This document shows, in pieces, positions 1 through 9,473 of a stretch of 64,000 nucleotides of DNA. The notes beneath the pieces were generated by a model that worked only from the letters and a program-made list of their open reading frames with translations, made no database searches and was not told the origin of the DNA. Source of the stretch: Bacillota bacterium (GTDB taxonomy: Bacteria > Bacillota > Clostridia > Lachnospirales > Cellulosilyticaceae); contig JAEWMQ010000095.1 of assembly GCA_023393125.1 (NCBI GenBank), positions 1 through 64,000 on the forward strand. Direction: 5' to 3'. Every line of letters starts with the position of its first letter. The stretch's first letter is position 1. A program made the position numbers and the translations under genes.

Positions 1-447
1 GGGTTTATTAGTAAGTACAATTTAACAGACTTTTTTACGTTAGACAGCTATATGATTAGAACAGCTGTAACCAAAGAGCAATTATATGGGGCAACAGCGC
101 GTATTTTAGGTGCTAAGCGTGGAACGGATTATATCATATTTTTGAAGAATAAAGGCATAAAAGGTGTGACGAGTATAGGTATAGATAAGAATATTAGGCA
201 AGATGAACTTATTTATATCGTTATGCAAGCCCATGAAAAATTATATAATCGTCCAATAGCATCCACTATTATTAAAAATAGACAGGCAGTACAAAATATT
301 GGAGCCTTTCAATCTATATATAGAAATTATGTATACGTAGCAGTAGAGCTTAAAATGATTACACCAATTAATAACAAGGTACTGCCAAGTCAAAATTTAA
401 CTACAGAAGAAGCAATTAAAATTCTTTATAAATTACAAAAAAATTAG
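1..447 (+). CDS. Surface protein, C-terminal SLH-like region (5' partial)
   Basis: The frame is open from base 1, so the gene starts upstream of the window; only the last 148 residues are present. They show three helix-like blocks resembling degenerate S-layer homology repeats, with wording such as VTKEQLYGATARIL, DKNIRQDELIYIVMQA and TTEEAIKILYKL, spaced as in SLH triplets. SLH domains anchor proteins to secondary cell wall polymer. The stop lies 9 bases before the next gene, which has a related C-terminus, so the two are probably one operon. The SLH call is by pattern only and the repeats are diverged; an ATG at 52 is internal rather than the true start. Confidence 0.5.
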   Translation, partial: GFISKYNLTDFFTLDSYMIRTAVTKEQLYGATARILGAKRGTDYIIFLKNKGIKGVTSIGIDKNIRQDELIYIVMQAHEKLYNRPIASTIIKNRQAVQNIGAFQSIYRNYVYVAVELKMITPINNKVLPSQNLTTEEAIKILYKLQKN

Positions 448-456
448 GAGGGCAAA

Positions 457-3400
457 ATGAGTCCTAAAAAATATATAGCAAAAGTCTTAGTGGCAACCCT
501 ATTATTAGGGTTATTGCCACAAGGGATTTTTGGTAATAGTCAAAATCCTATTAAAAAGATAAAAACTGTAGAAGTAGGTCATGTTACGGATACAACACCA
601 GGGCAAGATAATATTTTCCCAAATGTAACAATAGAGTGGGAAAAACCAGAGGCTAATGTTATACCATCAGAAAAAGGTATAAATGACGTTTCAGAACCTA
701 CATATTATGATTTTACATTGACTAATATGAGTAATGCGTCAGTAGGGTCAGGTAAAAAGGTAGATGTATCCGCTCAGGAATTTGATGTGCCGATGGTGAA
801 ATTAGAAGACTACTTCAGAAATGTTATGAGAAATGGTACCTTATATGAAGCTCAAATTATAGCTAGGCATAAACATCAAACGGTAGTGAATGGGGAAACG
901 GTATATAGCAATGCACCAGGAAGCCCAACACCTATTCCTTCAGCCTATTTTATTACAGATTTTAATATTCAAGCAACGATTAGTCCAACCTTTCAGTTTA
1001 CATGGGAATATATCCCTGGTGTACATTATCAATTAGTATATGTTGAAGGAGATAAGAAAGATAAGGCAGAAATAGATGCAGCTACTAAAAAGACAATTGT
1101 GCCTATTACGCCTCAAAAAGCTGCAGCTAGTTTAAATGAAACAAGGGATAGAGTTGTATATCAGCCAAAAGATGTTAAGGCTGGAACTATTTATACTGCA
1201 TATGTTATTCCAACAGGAATAGAAGGAAAGAAGGTTTCTATTGATCAAGTTGTCTATAATAAAACAACACCTAAAGTAGCAAAAGCTACTCCTAATATTC
1301 AATTAAACCTTGATAATATTGGGCAAAATAAAATCCGTCTTTGGTGGAATATTAATGAAGCTGGTTGGGTAGTAGTTGGAAATAATCTAGTTAAAACTAT
1401 TATTCATCAGGTAGACGCTATGGGACAAGATATTATTATAGGTACTATCGAGAATGGTAATATGGGAAATAATGATGTTGGGTATTTTGAATATACGGCT
1501 CCCAAGGAATCTGTTACATACTATGTGGAATTTGTATTTAAGAATGATATACCGTCTTTTATTGCAGGTCCCATAGACTATGTACCGGAGGAATTAAAAG
1601 AAGTACCCTTACAACCAAGAGTACCTAATGAATTTGATATTAGAGATGGTTCAAGTTTAACAAATGATATTATTAGCAATCAAAATAAATATAAAGTCAA
1701 ATATAATGGTTTATATGATGATATTGGATTAACAATAAATTCGTTAAATGAGTTTAGAAAACATACCTTTCATTCTTATATGTCTAATAATGAACCAGAA
1801 ATTCAATTAGTGTGGGATGCTATTAAAAATCAGTCTACAGGCGAAGTAGATTATGATCTATACTATGATATTTGGGTTACTGATAATCGGGATACTTTGA
1901 ATACTGCCCAGCCGATTATTTCAAACTTACGCGTTATGCCTAAGCAAGATGCTAATATTATCTATAGACAAGATGGAGAAACAGTAGTAGGTTTTAAAAC
2001 AGATTCAAGTAACAGCAAGATAAACTTATACACCACATCTCATAATGAAGTAAAAGCATTATCAACCAATAGGACCTACTATATCAAAATGGTTGCAAAA
2101 AGGAAGTATGGAAAGACTTATACAGTGTCTACACCAACTATTCTTTCTATTAGTATTGCAAAAGATGGAGATGTTTATGATCCACCAGTATTAGGAAAAC
2201 CTCCATTGCAATTAGGGGAAATAACAGCAACTACAGCCGAAATTCAATGGGTAGAAGAATGGTATGAGTTAATGGCAAAAGATGCAGATAGCTTGTACCC
2301 AAGTGTGACGCATCAAGTTGAAAATTTATTGGCTAGATATGGCCATTCCAGTATTTATCTTGATCAAAATCAAAAACCAGCTATTAGGTATATAGATCCT
2401 AGTATAAGTAATCCAAACTTTGGAGCACAAACACCACTAAAATTATATGGAAAATTGGCACAAGATAATTTGGCTAAAATTAGAAAATCCCTAGAAACCA
2501 GTGATTATCCAGAAGGTTATTATGCAAATAATTATGTAGAAAAGTTTGTGAGTATTGGTAGTGATGTTAACTATGAAATTAAAGTAATGACGCAAAAGGA
2601 TGTAGAAGCCCTTAGAGGAGATGAACCATTAGAGTTATGGTTAAAAAATAATGAAAAGAACTTATCAGAAGGTTGGTCATCTATAACAGATGCATTGACA
2701 GAGGTTACTATAGATGGTGTGCAAGGAAAAAGGTATCTTGTAGCTAAGGATTATCAAAATCAAGCTTTAAAGCCTAATACATCTTATGTCATTATGATTA
2801 GAACTTCAAGGATGGTTGAGGGTGAAATAAAATACAGTGCTTTTCCAAGTTATATTTTATGTACGACATTAACAGATCATACAAGTAAGCCAGAGGTGCC
2901 TAAAACACCAACCCTATATTTATACAAGGATAGGGATATTACAGCAACTGATATTAGTGTACGATGGATATATAATGATAGTTTTGATTATGAACTAAGA
3001 TATAGTAGGTTAGATGATCCTGAAAAAGCAGAGAAATGGACATTTACAGATGAAGAGATGAAAACATTTTCAGATGGAGCAGAAGCTAAAGCTACTATTA
3101 CAGGCTTAGTTCCCGAGACTACCTATAATTTTTGGATTAGAGCAATACAAAAGAAAACTAATTCAGATGGGGAAATTCTAAGCTCAGACTGGAGTAATCC
3201 TGTTATAGCTACAACATTAGCACTAGACAAACCCTTACCACCTTCAGGATTAGGGCCAGCAGCATATCAAAGTATACTTGAAGCAGGTCAAGATTTCCCA
3301 CCTATTTCTAAGGATTATATTACTGTCGAGTGGATGAGGATCGCAAGTGATAAGGATAATGCTGAAATAGAAAATGGGAGTAGCAATCTATCGGTGCAGT

Positions 3401-4782
3401 ATCAGTATGTAGTAGAATTTGCTAACAATCCAGAGTTTTTAGATTCGATAGTGGTTAACACCAGTGAGCCAGCTATTGAAGGCACACAAATTGTAGCCAA
3501 AAATATTATTCGTTTCGATAATCTTGAGAGTAATAAGCCATATTATGTAAAAGTTAAGACTGTACTAAAATATATTAATCCAGATACAGGTAAAGTAGTT
3601 ATAAAAGAATCAGATTTTAGTAATTGGGTACGAATTTTAACAAAAACCTCAAATGACGAATATGATGGTGGAGAAAACGATAATATTATTATTTATCCAG
3701 AAGCTATAGTAGATACCTATACTAATGGCATTTGGACAAAGGAAATTGTAGACACAGCCAAAATTATTTCTCAAATCCAAAACAGTAAGCATTATTTCCT
3801 TACAGTAACAATGGAAAATTATAAGAATAAATATGATGCCGATGTAAGAAGACTAAAAATGCCTAAGAATGTAGTTGATACCCTTATTAATAGAGGAATG
3901 GCTCTTAAGGTGATTACTAATGTTGGTATTTACGAGATTCCAGGCAAGGCTCTTAGAGTTTATTCTAATCAATATAGTGCAAGAGATATAGTACAGTTTG
4001 ACTTTACTAAAGCTACACTATTAAATATTGCCGCTATAGGAAGGAGCTATCCAGAATCTTTTATTAAAGGAGAACGCTTCGAGGTAATGTTTAGAGGTAG
4101 TACAAAAAATACAGCTGTGCAAAAGTTAGATGACCATATGAAGATTAAGCTTAAGCTAGAGCTAGTAGGGCAGTACAACTTTGCCAATATGAATACTTAC
4201 ACCTATAGTTATTATACAAATAGTTGGAGTAAACAAAATCCAGCTATTGAAACACAAACGGATAGTTACTTTGTATATAGTACACCTTATACAGGTTTAC
4301 ATGCGCTATATCAAAGACTGACAATAGCTAGTAATACAGGTTCTACATATATCATGAATGAGCTAAAAGCAGCTTATGATATTAGAGGCCTTGGAGATAT
4401 TTACTTTAAGCAAGATTATGTTTATGGTAATCAGTACATCCAATTACTAATGGGAATTGCACAAAACAAATCCTCTATTGATTTAACGGAGAGTGTTACC
4501 AGTGATTTAAAAACTAAAGCTAGAACTTCTGGTATTTATATAAGCCAAAGTACAGGAACGGTTACTAAAGAGCAAGCTCTAGCAGGTGTTGTCAAGCTTT
4601 ATGAATTAAAACAAGGCTATCAGGTAAAACCTTCTAAGGTTGTTTTTAAAGGAGTAAGTAGTACCTATAAAGAGGCAGTAGGTAAAGCTTACGCATTAGG
4701 GCTCATTGATGAAGCTATTAATCCATCAGGAAAAGTAACTTATAGTGAACTTTGTGACTGGATTATACAAGTGATAGAATAG
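457..4782 (+). CDS. Large secreted protein with FN3-like domains and SLH-like C-terminus
   Basis: The 1441-residue product begins with a signal peptide (basic MSPKK, then a hydrophobic stretch ending near residue 26). The body contains several fibronectin type III-like modules; the clearest are around residues 825-925 (ATDISVRW ... LVPETTYNFWIRA) and 930-1070. A beta-rich region of unknown family follows at about 1080-1330. The last 70 residues (VTKEQALAGVVKLYEL ... KVTYSELCDWIIQ) look like degenerate SLH helices. An AGGAGG ribosome binding site precedes the ATG. It is most likely a wall-associated surface protein, cotranscribed with the preceding gene. No catalytic motif was seen, and its target is unknown. 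Confidence 0.7.
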   Translation: MSPKKYIAKVLVATLLLGLLPQGIFGNSQNPIKKIKTVEVGHVTDTTPGQDNIFPNVTIEWEKPEANVIPSEKGINDVSEPTYYDFTLTNMSNASVGSGKKVDVSAQEFDVPMVKLEDYFRNVMRNGTLYEAQIIARHKHQTVVNGETVYSNAPGSPTPIPSAYFITDFNIQATISPTFQFTWEYIPGVHYQLVYVEGDKKDKAEIDAATKKTIVPITPQKAAASLNETRDRVVYQPKDVKAGTIYTAYVIPTGIEGKKVSIDQVVYNKTTPKVAKATPNIQLNLDNIGQNKIRLWWNINEAGWVVVGNNLVKTIIHQVDAMGQDIIIGTIENGNMGNNDVGYFEYTAPKESVTYYVEFVFKNDIPSFIAGPIDYVPEELKEVPLQPRVPNEFDIRDGSSLTNDIISNQNKYKVKYNGLYDDIGLTINSLNEFRKHTFHSYMSNNEPEIQLVWDAIKNQSTGEVDYDLYYDIWVTDNRDTLNTAQPIISNLRVMPKQDANIIYRQDGETVVGFKTDSSNSKINLYTTSHNEVKALSTNRTYYIKMVAKRKYGKTYTVSTPTILSISIAKDGDVYDPPVLGKPPLQLGEITATTAEIQWVEEWYELMAKDADSLYPSVTHQVENLLARYGHSSIYLDQNQKPAIRYIDPSISNPNFGAQTPLKLYGKLAQDNLAKIRKSLETSDYPEGYYANNYVEKFVSIGSDVNYEIKVMTQKDVEALRGDEPLELWLKNNEKNLSEGWSSITDALTEVTIDGVQGKRYLVAKDYQNQALKPNTSYVIMIRTSRMVEGEIKYSAFPSYILCTTLTDHTSKPEVPKTPTLYLYKDRDITATDISVRWIYNDSFDYELRYSRLDDPEKAEKWTFTDEEMKTFSDGAEAKATITGLVPETTYNFWIRAIQKKTNSDGEILSSDWSNPVIATTLALDKPLPPSGLGPAAYQSILEAGQDFPPISKDYITVEWMRIASDKDNAEIENGSSNLSVQYQYVVEFANNPEFLDSIVVNTSEPAIEGTQIVAKNIIRFDNLESNKPYYVKVKTVLKYINPDTGKVVIKESDFSNWVRILTKTSNDEYDGGENDNIIIYPEAIVDTYTNGIWTKEIVDTAKIISQIQNSKHYFLTVTMENYKNKYDADVRRLKMPKNVVDTLINRGMALKVITNVGIYEIPGKALRVYSNQYSARDIVQFDFTKATLLNIAAIGRSYPESFIKGERFEVMFRGSTKNTAVQKLDDHMKIKLKLELVGQYNFANMNTYTYSYYTNSWSKQNPAIETQTDSYFVYSTPYTGLHALYQRLTIASNTGSTYIMNELKAAYDIRGLGDIYFKQDYVYGNQYIQLLMGIAQNKSSIDLTESVTSDLKTKARTSGIYISQSTGTVTKEQALAGVVKLYELKQGYQVKPSKVVFKGVSSTYKEAVGKAYALGLIDEAINPSGKVTYSELCDWIIQVIE

Positions 4783-4784
4783 GG

Positions 4785-4893
4785 AATAGCAATGAATAAT
4801 TAATAATGAAGAATGAAGAATTAAAGGATAGAGAATTAAGTAATAAAGAATGAGGAGTAAAGAATTAAGAATTAAGAATTAAGAATTAAAGAA
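4785..4893 (+). repeat. Low-complexity A-rich spacer of GAATTAA/GAATGAA units
   Basis: About 100 bases made almost only of short variants of AGAATTAAG and GAATGAAG, including four near-identical AGAATTA units in a row at the 3' end. There is no open reading frame of note. Similar wording recurs at about 24157-24197, between recD2 and comFC. Confidence 0.7.
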
Positions 4894-4907
4894 GTGAATA
4901 AAAATTT

Positions 4908-4956
4908 AAAAAGCATCCCATACTCTAAAAAACATGAGAGGAAGGGTGCTTTTTTT
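4908..4956 (+). terminator. Rho-independent terminator overlapping the next gene's RBS
   Basis: AAAAAGCATCC (4908-4918) pairs with GGGTGCTTTTT (4944-4954), and the T run continues to 4956. The loop and 3' arm carry GAGGAAGGG, the ribosome binding site of the ATG at 4957. The structure can therefore both end the surface-protein transcript and mask translation of the next gene. Confidence 0.7.
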
Positions 4957-5751
4957 ATGAATAGAAGAAATATTATTATTATAACAGTGATTATGATTCT
5001 ATGTACAACCTACATATTTGGATTTGAATACTACGATAGGATGCCTGATAAAGTACAACAGCTTAGTGAGCAAATAAGTATACCAGAGCTTAAAGTAACA
5101 GAAGTAGGAGTAGAATTGAGTGGCATATACTATGGAGAAAAGTTGGAACTTCAAAATCTAATGATTAGGCAAAATGAAGTGCTAGAAGCTTTAGCCCATG
5201 AAGTAGACTGTTCTAAACTTTGTCAGGTTTTCCACTATATTCCAGCAACTACTAGTATAGAAGAGAAAGAAAATCAGATAAAAGTAACTGCAGTAAATAA
5301 AAGTGATGATACACCCTATTATTTAATGATTAAGAATCAAAAAGATAAAGGGTACAATACTTATTATGATTTAAAACTTACAGGGATGAGTAGCCTTGCT
5401 CAGTTAGATATGAGAAGAAGTAGGGCAAAGGAGCTTTTAAAGAACTGGAAAGTTAAGCCGAAAGAAAGCATTTATTTTAAAGGTGAAATAGAAGGAGAAT
5501 TACTAGATGAAGAGCGTTTGACCATAGCAGAGACTCTTTTAAAACAGCTAAAAGGAAAGATGACTAATACCTACCAAGATGATAGAAATAATGAAACTGT
5601 AGCTTATTATGGCTATACTAAAGAAATAGCAGATTACATTGAGGAATCAAATGGTGTAAAAACGAACATTCAAATCAGCTTTACCTATAATGAAACAGCT
5701 AGAAACACAGAATGTATTATAGCATTTCCATTTTATAATGCACCATTTTAA
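4957..5751 (+). CDS. ywmB: YwmB-like (DUF1779/TATA-box-like) membrane-anchored protein
   Basis: A 264-residue protein with an N-terminal membrane anchor (residues about 5-23) and a soluble outer domain. The C-terminal part (YYGYTKEIADYIE ... GVKTNIQISFTYNE) resembles the YwmB family, whose gene precedes murAA-spoIID in Bacillus; its biochemical role is not established. A GTG at 4894 would add 21 residues, but that extension would lie across a terminator hairpin. ATG 4957, preceded by GAGGAAGG, is the better start. Next gene is spoIID, as expected if murA has been lost from between them or lies elsewhere. Confidence 0.6.
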   Translation: MNRRNIIIITVIMILCTTYIFGFEYYDRMPDKVQQLSEQISIPELKVTEVGVELSGIYYGEKLELQNLMIRQNEVLEALAHEVDCSKLCQVFHYIPATTSIEEKENQIKVTAVNKSDDTPYYLMIKNQKDKGYNTYYDLKLTGMSSLAQLDMRRSRAKELLKNWKVKPKESIYFKGEIEGELLDEERLTIAETLLKQLKGKMTNTYQDDRNNETVAYYGYTKEIADYIEESNGVKTNIQISFTYNETARNTECIIAFPFYNAPF

Positions 5752-5824
5752 TTCATAAACTTGTCTCACTTTCATATACTTGTATAAGCAGATTGTTTAT
5801 TTCAAATAGTGAAGGAGGGCTACT

Positions 5825-6739
5825 GTGAAGGAATATCTTAAATCAGCTGTTATTATAGGATTATGCTTATTTTTAATTCCTATGATCGTTGTGTATGCCA
5901 GTGGATATGATACAGGAAAGCTATTAAAAACCATGGAAAATGCTAATCAAGAAGAAGCTCGTAAGGCAGCTTTAGATATCATAGATGAAGAGACACTCAT
6001 AGGTATATTAGCCAAGGAGATTCCTTACACCTATGAAATAGAAGCTATAAAGGTACAAGCTGTAGTTACTAGAACCTACATGGCTAGACGTATTTTGGGC
6101 ATTCAAAGTAAAGGAGCACTCAAAGGATATTCAGTAGAAGAAATGAAAAATCTTTGGCAAGAGGATTATGATAAGAATTATGCTATTTATAAGGCAGCAG
6201 TAGAGAGTACTTATTATGAGATGATTTTCTATGATAATCAACCTATAGAAGCTTTATATCATAATGCTAGTGCGGGTAAAACTAGAGATGCAGCAAGTGT
6301 TTATAATAAAGATATTCCTTATTTAAAGAGTGTAGACAGTAAGCTAGATAATATTAGTAAACAGATTAGATTAACTAAACAAAAAATGGCAGAACTGATT
6401 CAAGAAAAGTATTCAGAATTAATAATAGATGTGCCTACTTTAGAAAATCAGATACAAATCATAGAAAAAGATGAAGCAGATTATGTTAAAAGTATTCAAA
6501 TTGGGAATGTAACACTTAAGGGAGAGGAGCTTAGAGAATTATTAGAGCTACCTTCTAGTTGCTTTAAGGTATATGTTTCTGGAGATGAATTGATTTTTGA
6601 TGTAAGAGGCATCGGACAAGGAATAGGATTAAGTCAAAATGGTGCCAATGAGCTGGCTAAACAGGGGATGAATTATAGGGATATTATAAAACATTACTAT
6701 ACTGGTGTAACCATAGAAAAATACGAGATTCAAAATTAA
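5825..6739 (+). CDS. spoIID: Stage II sporulation protein D, lytic transglycosylase
   Basis: SpoIID cleaves glycan strands during engulfment of the forespore, working with SpoIIP and SpoIIM in the mother-cell membrane. The 304-residue product has an N-terminal membrane segment (about 8-26). The family signature follows (LAKEIPYTYEIEAIKVQAV, with the catalytic glutamate near residue 65), then ALYHNASAGKT near 146-156 and the C-terminal GIGQGIGLSQNGAN motif. The start is GTG 5825, eight bases after AAGGAGGGC. Upstream, CATATACT at 5773-5780 with CATAAAC at 5754-5760 is a possible sigma-E promoter (weak match). It sits in the conserved spoIID-spoIIQ-spoIIID-mbl block. Confidence 0.93.
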   Translation: MKEYLKSAVIIGLCLFLIPMIVVYASGYDTGKLLKTMENANQEEARKAALDIIDEETLIGILAKEIPYTYEIEAIKVQAVVTRTYMARRILGIQSKGALKGYSVEEMKNLWQEDYDKNYAIYKAAVESTYYEMIFYDNQPIEALYHNASAGKTRDAASVYNKDIPYLKSVDSKLDNISKQIRLTKQKMAELIQEKYSELIIDVPTLENQIQIIEKDEADYVKSIQIGNVTLKGEELRELLELPSSCFKVYVSGDELIFDVRGIGQGIGLSQNGANELAKQGMNYRDIIKHYYTGVTIEKYEIQN

Positions 6740-6818
6740 AATATGAATAAAAATATTTAGAAAGATTGAATAATAATAGTAATCTCTGGCGATAATTAGC
6801 ATGTCGGAGGTGTAAATT

Positions 6819-7724
6819 ATGAAAATTAAAAAAATAGGACAATTTCTAAAGAAGTATGGTTTTTATGTAGCCGTTAGTATTATTTCTATAGGGGCACTTG
6901 TAGCCATCTTTGTATTACCAGGTCAGGAAGGCAATGTTAAGGAAGAAGCTAATCCTTATGCTAAAAACACTAGAACAGATGGAATGCTTGAAGGAGATCT
7001 TCCAAACAATGTGATTATTGATGAAGAAGATGAACTTGATCAAACAGATAAGGTTACACAAAATGAAGAACCTGTCAATGAAGATGAAGTAAAAGCTCCT
7101 GAAGAGACTACTAATAATGTAGCTGCTACTACAAAAGAAAAGGATCAGGAAAAAGCAGAGGTGAAGACAGAAACCTTTGAATCTACCACCGCTTCAGTAA
7201 CAGAAGAACCTTTCTTTGCAGATGGTGATACTTTTAGTTGGCCAGTAGAAGGTAAGGTTGTTGTACCATATACAGATGAGACTACGAAATATTGGTTTAG
7301 TGAATCACTTAACCAAACAATGCGTACCTTTGGTATTTGTATTGCAGCTAATGAAAATACAGAAGTAAAAGCTGTAGCAAAAGGTACAGTTGTTAAAATC
7401 GTAGATGATTCATCTAGTATTTTAGAGCAAGGTATGCCTTATGTAGGAAAAACAATGGTTATTGATCATGGTAATGGTTATGTAAGTGTATATGGTTTCC
7501 AAGGCGGCATAGTAAATGAAGATTTATTAGGTCAAATTGTTAACGAAGGTGATATACTAGGTACAATTGGTACACCTAAAGGCGCATTTATTAGCATAGG
7601 TGATAACCTTTACTTACAAGTAAAGCATAATGACAAAATTGTTAGTCCTATGAATTTCTTTAGCGATAATGTAGATACTGCTAATGCTAAAGAAGATAAT
7701 GTAGACGTTGGTTTTGCCGAATAA
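6819..7724 (+). CDS. spoIIQ: SpoIIQ-like LytM/M23 domain protein
   Basis: SpoIIQ is a forespore membrane protein that pairs with SpoIIIAH to link the two sporulating cells. The 301-residue product has one transmembrane helix (about 13-34), an acidic Pro/Thr/Glu-rich linker (40-140), and a C-terminal LytM/peptidase M23 fold (about 145-285). The HxxxD zinc motif is not visible (TFGICIAAN stands in its place). The usual HxH is replaced by YLQVKH. This suggests a structural, non-hydrolytic LytM domain, as in B. subtilis SpoIIQ. It is followed by a strong terminator. The assignment rests on architecture and position after spoIID. Confidence 0.82.
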   Translation: MKIKKIGQFLKKYGFYVAVSIISIGALVAIFVLPGQEGNVKEEANPYAKNTRTDGMLEGDLPNNVIIDEEDELDQTDKVTQNEEPVNEDEVKAPEETTNNVAATTKEKDQEKAEVKTETFESTTASVTEEPFFADGDTFSWPVEGKVVVPYTDETTKYWFSESLNQTMRTFGICIAANENTEVKAVAKGTVVKIVDDSSSILEQGMPYVGKTMVIDHGNGYVSVYGFQGGIVNEDLLGQIVNEGDILGTIGTPKGAFISIGDNLYLQVKHNDKIVSPMNFFSDNVDTANAKEDNVDVGFAE

Positions 7725-7731
7725 TAATTTT

Positions 7732-7766
7732 AAAAGACAGGAGGGATTTTATCTCTCCTGTCTTTT
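7732..7766 (+). terminator. Strong rho-independent terminator after spoIIQ
   Basis: Perfect 12-bp stem AAAAGACAGGAG (7732-7743) with CTCCTGTCTTTT (7755-7766); the 3' arm ends in a T tract. It could also act on the opposite strand. It closes the spoIID-spoIIQ unit. Confidence 0.9.
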
Positions 7767-7961
7767 ATGCTCAGCAGTGGAGATAAAATTTTGCAAAGAG
7801 AAATGAGTACTATCTATTTTTATAGCAAGAATTGATATAAAAATGGGTTTTAAGTATGTCAAAAAGTATAATAGTTTTAAAAATATAGTATATTTTGTTT
7901 AAAGATGATAAAATAGGATTGATTTTATGAAACTATAAAAAATAATGTTAGAGGGTAAAAC

Positions 7962-9452
7962 ATGCTATTTAATTCAATGAGTTTTTTAATCTTTTTTCCT
8001 ATTGTTGTAGTAGGGTATTTCATCCTTCCCTTTAAATGGAGATGGGTGTGGCTACTAATTACCAGTTACTATTTTTATATGTGCTGGAATCCAGTTTATG
8101 CACTACTTATTGCTACATCTACATTTATTACATACCTATGTGGCGTTTTATTGCAAAAAAGTGAATGTATAAAAGATGAAGAAAAACAAATAAGGCTTAG
8201 AAAAACATGGCTAGTATTGAGTTTAGTAATTAACTTTTCTATTTTGTTCTTCTATAAATACTATAACTTTGTAGGAGACAATATTACTAGAGTCATGGAG
8301 CAGTTATCTATTCATATAGAGGTGCCTTATTTTGATGTCATGTTACCAGTAGGGATCTCATTCTATACCTTCCAAGCTATTGGATATACTATGGATGTTT
8401 ATAGGAAAGATATTAAAGCAGAGATGCACCTAGGGAAGTACGCATTATTTATTTCTTTTTTCCCACAGCTAGTAGCAGGACCTATTGAACGTTCTGGGAA
8501 TTTATTAAGACAGTTTTATGAGAAACATACCTTCGACTTAGAGAGAGCTAAACGAGGCTTTGTGCTAATGCTATGGGGATTCTTCCAAAAGGTAGTTATT
8601 GCTGACCGTGTGGCAATTCTAGTTAATCAGGTTTATGGCAATTACGAAGCTTATGCGGGCTTTGAGATTGCATTAGCAACAGTATTATTTAGTATACAAA
8701 TTTATTGCGACTTTGCAGGTTATACTTATATTGCAATTGGAGCTGCTAAGATTATGGGCTTTGAATTAATGCAGAACTTTGATACGCCTTATTTCGCTAA
8801 ATCTATAAAGGAATTTTGGCGTAGATGGCACATTTCTCTTAGTGGTTGGTTTAAAGATTATTTATACATACCTTTAGGAGGAAGCCGTTGTAGTAAGCTT
8901 AAACGTTATAGAAATATTATGATTACCTTTTTAGTAAGTGGTATATGGCACGGTAGTGGCTGGAATTTTATTATTTGGGGTGCATTACATGGTATGTATC
9001 AAGTGGTAGGAGATATCATAGCACCGGCTAGGCAAAAAGTAGCTCGATTTTTCGGATTTAAAAAAGAAAAGTTTTCTTATAAGTGCATACAAGTATTAAT
9101 TACCTTTATTTTAGTAGACTTTGCTTGGATTTTCTTTCGAACAGCTGATTTAAGTAGTGCATTTGGGATTATCAAGCAAATGTTTAGTAGCTTTAATCCT
9201 TGGATTTTCTTTGATCAAAGCATCTATCAATTAGGCTTAGAACAAAAGGATTTTGGAGTGATGATGATTTCAATTCTCCTTATGATTGCTATAGAACTAG
9301 TAGGTAAGCACTACGATTTCGAAGAAGCCATTGCGAAAGAACACTGTGTATTTACTTGGGCAGTATTTACTATAGCTATTCTTGGAATATTGATTTTTGG
9401 GGTATATGGTCCAGGTTATGCAGCTAGTCAATTTATTTATTTTCAATTTTAG
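7962..9452 (+). CDS. MBOAT family O-acyltransferase (AlgI/DltB-like)
   Basis: A polytopic membrane acyltransferase that moves acyl groups across the membrane for attachment to extracytoplasmic polymers. The 496 residues start with a hydrophobic MLFNSMSFLIFFPIVV and carry the AlgI hallmarks: FFPQLVAGPIER (about 170), FWRRWHISLSGWFKDYLYIPLGG (about 283-306) and GIWHGSGWNF with the conserved histidine near 328. GAGGGT precedes the ATG. It pairs with the downstream SGNH-like gene, 21 bases away, like AlgI with AlgJ/AlgX. The acceptor polymer is unknown. Its place between spoIIQ and spoIIID is unusual and suggests an insertion. Confidence 0.88.
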   Translation: MLFNSMSFLIFFPIVVVGYFILPFKWRWVWLLITSYYFYMCWNPVYALLIATSTFITYLCGVLLQKSECIKDEEKQIRLRKTWLVLSLVINFSILFFYKYYNFVGDNITRVMEQLSIHIEVPYFDVMLPVGISFYTFQAIGYTMDVYRKDIKAEMHLGKYALFISFFPQLVAGPIERSGNLLRQFYEKHTFDLERAKRGFVLMLWGFFQKVVIADRVAILVNQVYGNYEAYAGFEIALATVLFSIQIYCDFAGYTYIAIGAAKIMGFELMQNFDTPYFAKSIKEFWRRWHISLSGWFKDYLYIPLGGSRCSKLKRYRNIMITFLVSGIWHGSGWNFIIWGALHGMYQVVGDIIAPARQKVARFFGFKKEKFSYKCIQVLITFILVDFAWIFFRTADLSSAFGIIKQMFSSFNPWIFFDQSIYQLGLEQKDFGVMMISILLMIAIELVGKHYDFEEAIAKEHCVFTWAVFTIAILGILIFGVYGPGYAASQFIYFQF

Positions 9453-9473
9453 TAGAGGATGGGAGTGAAATAG

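Noticed and set aside
4894..4956. GTG 4894 as the start of the ywmB-like gene
   Set aside because: The extension would be encoded within a terminator hairpin and lacks a ribosome binding site; ATG 4957 has one.
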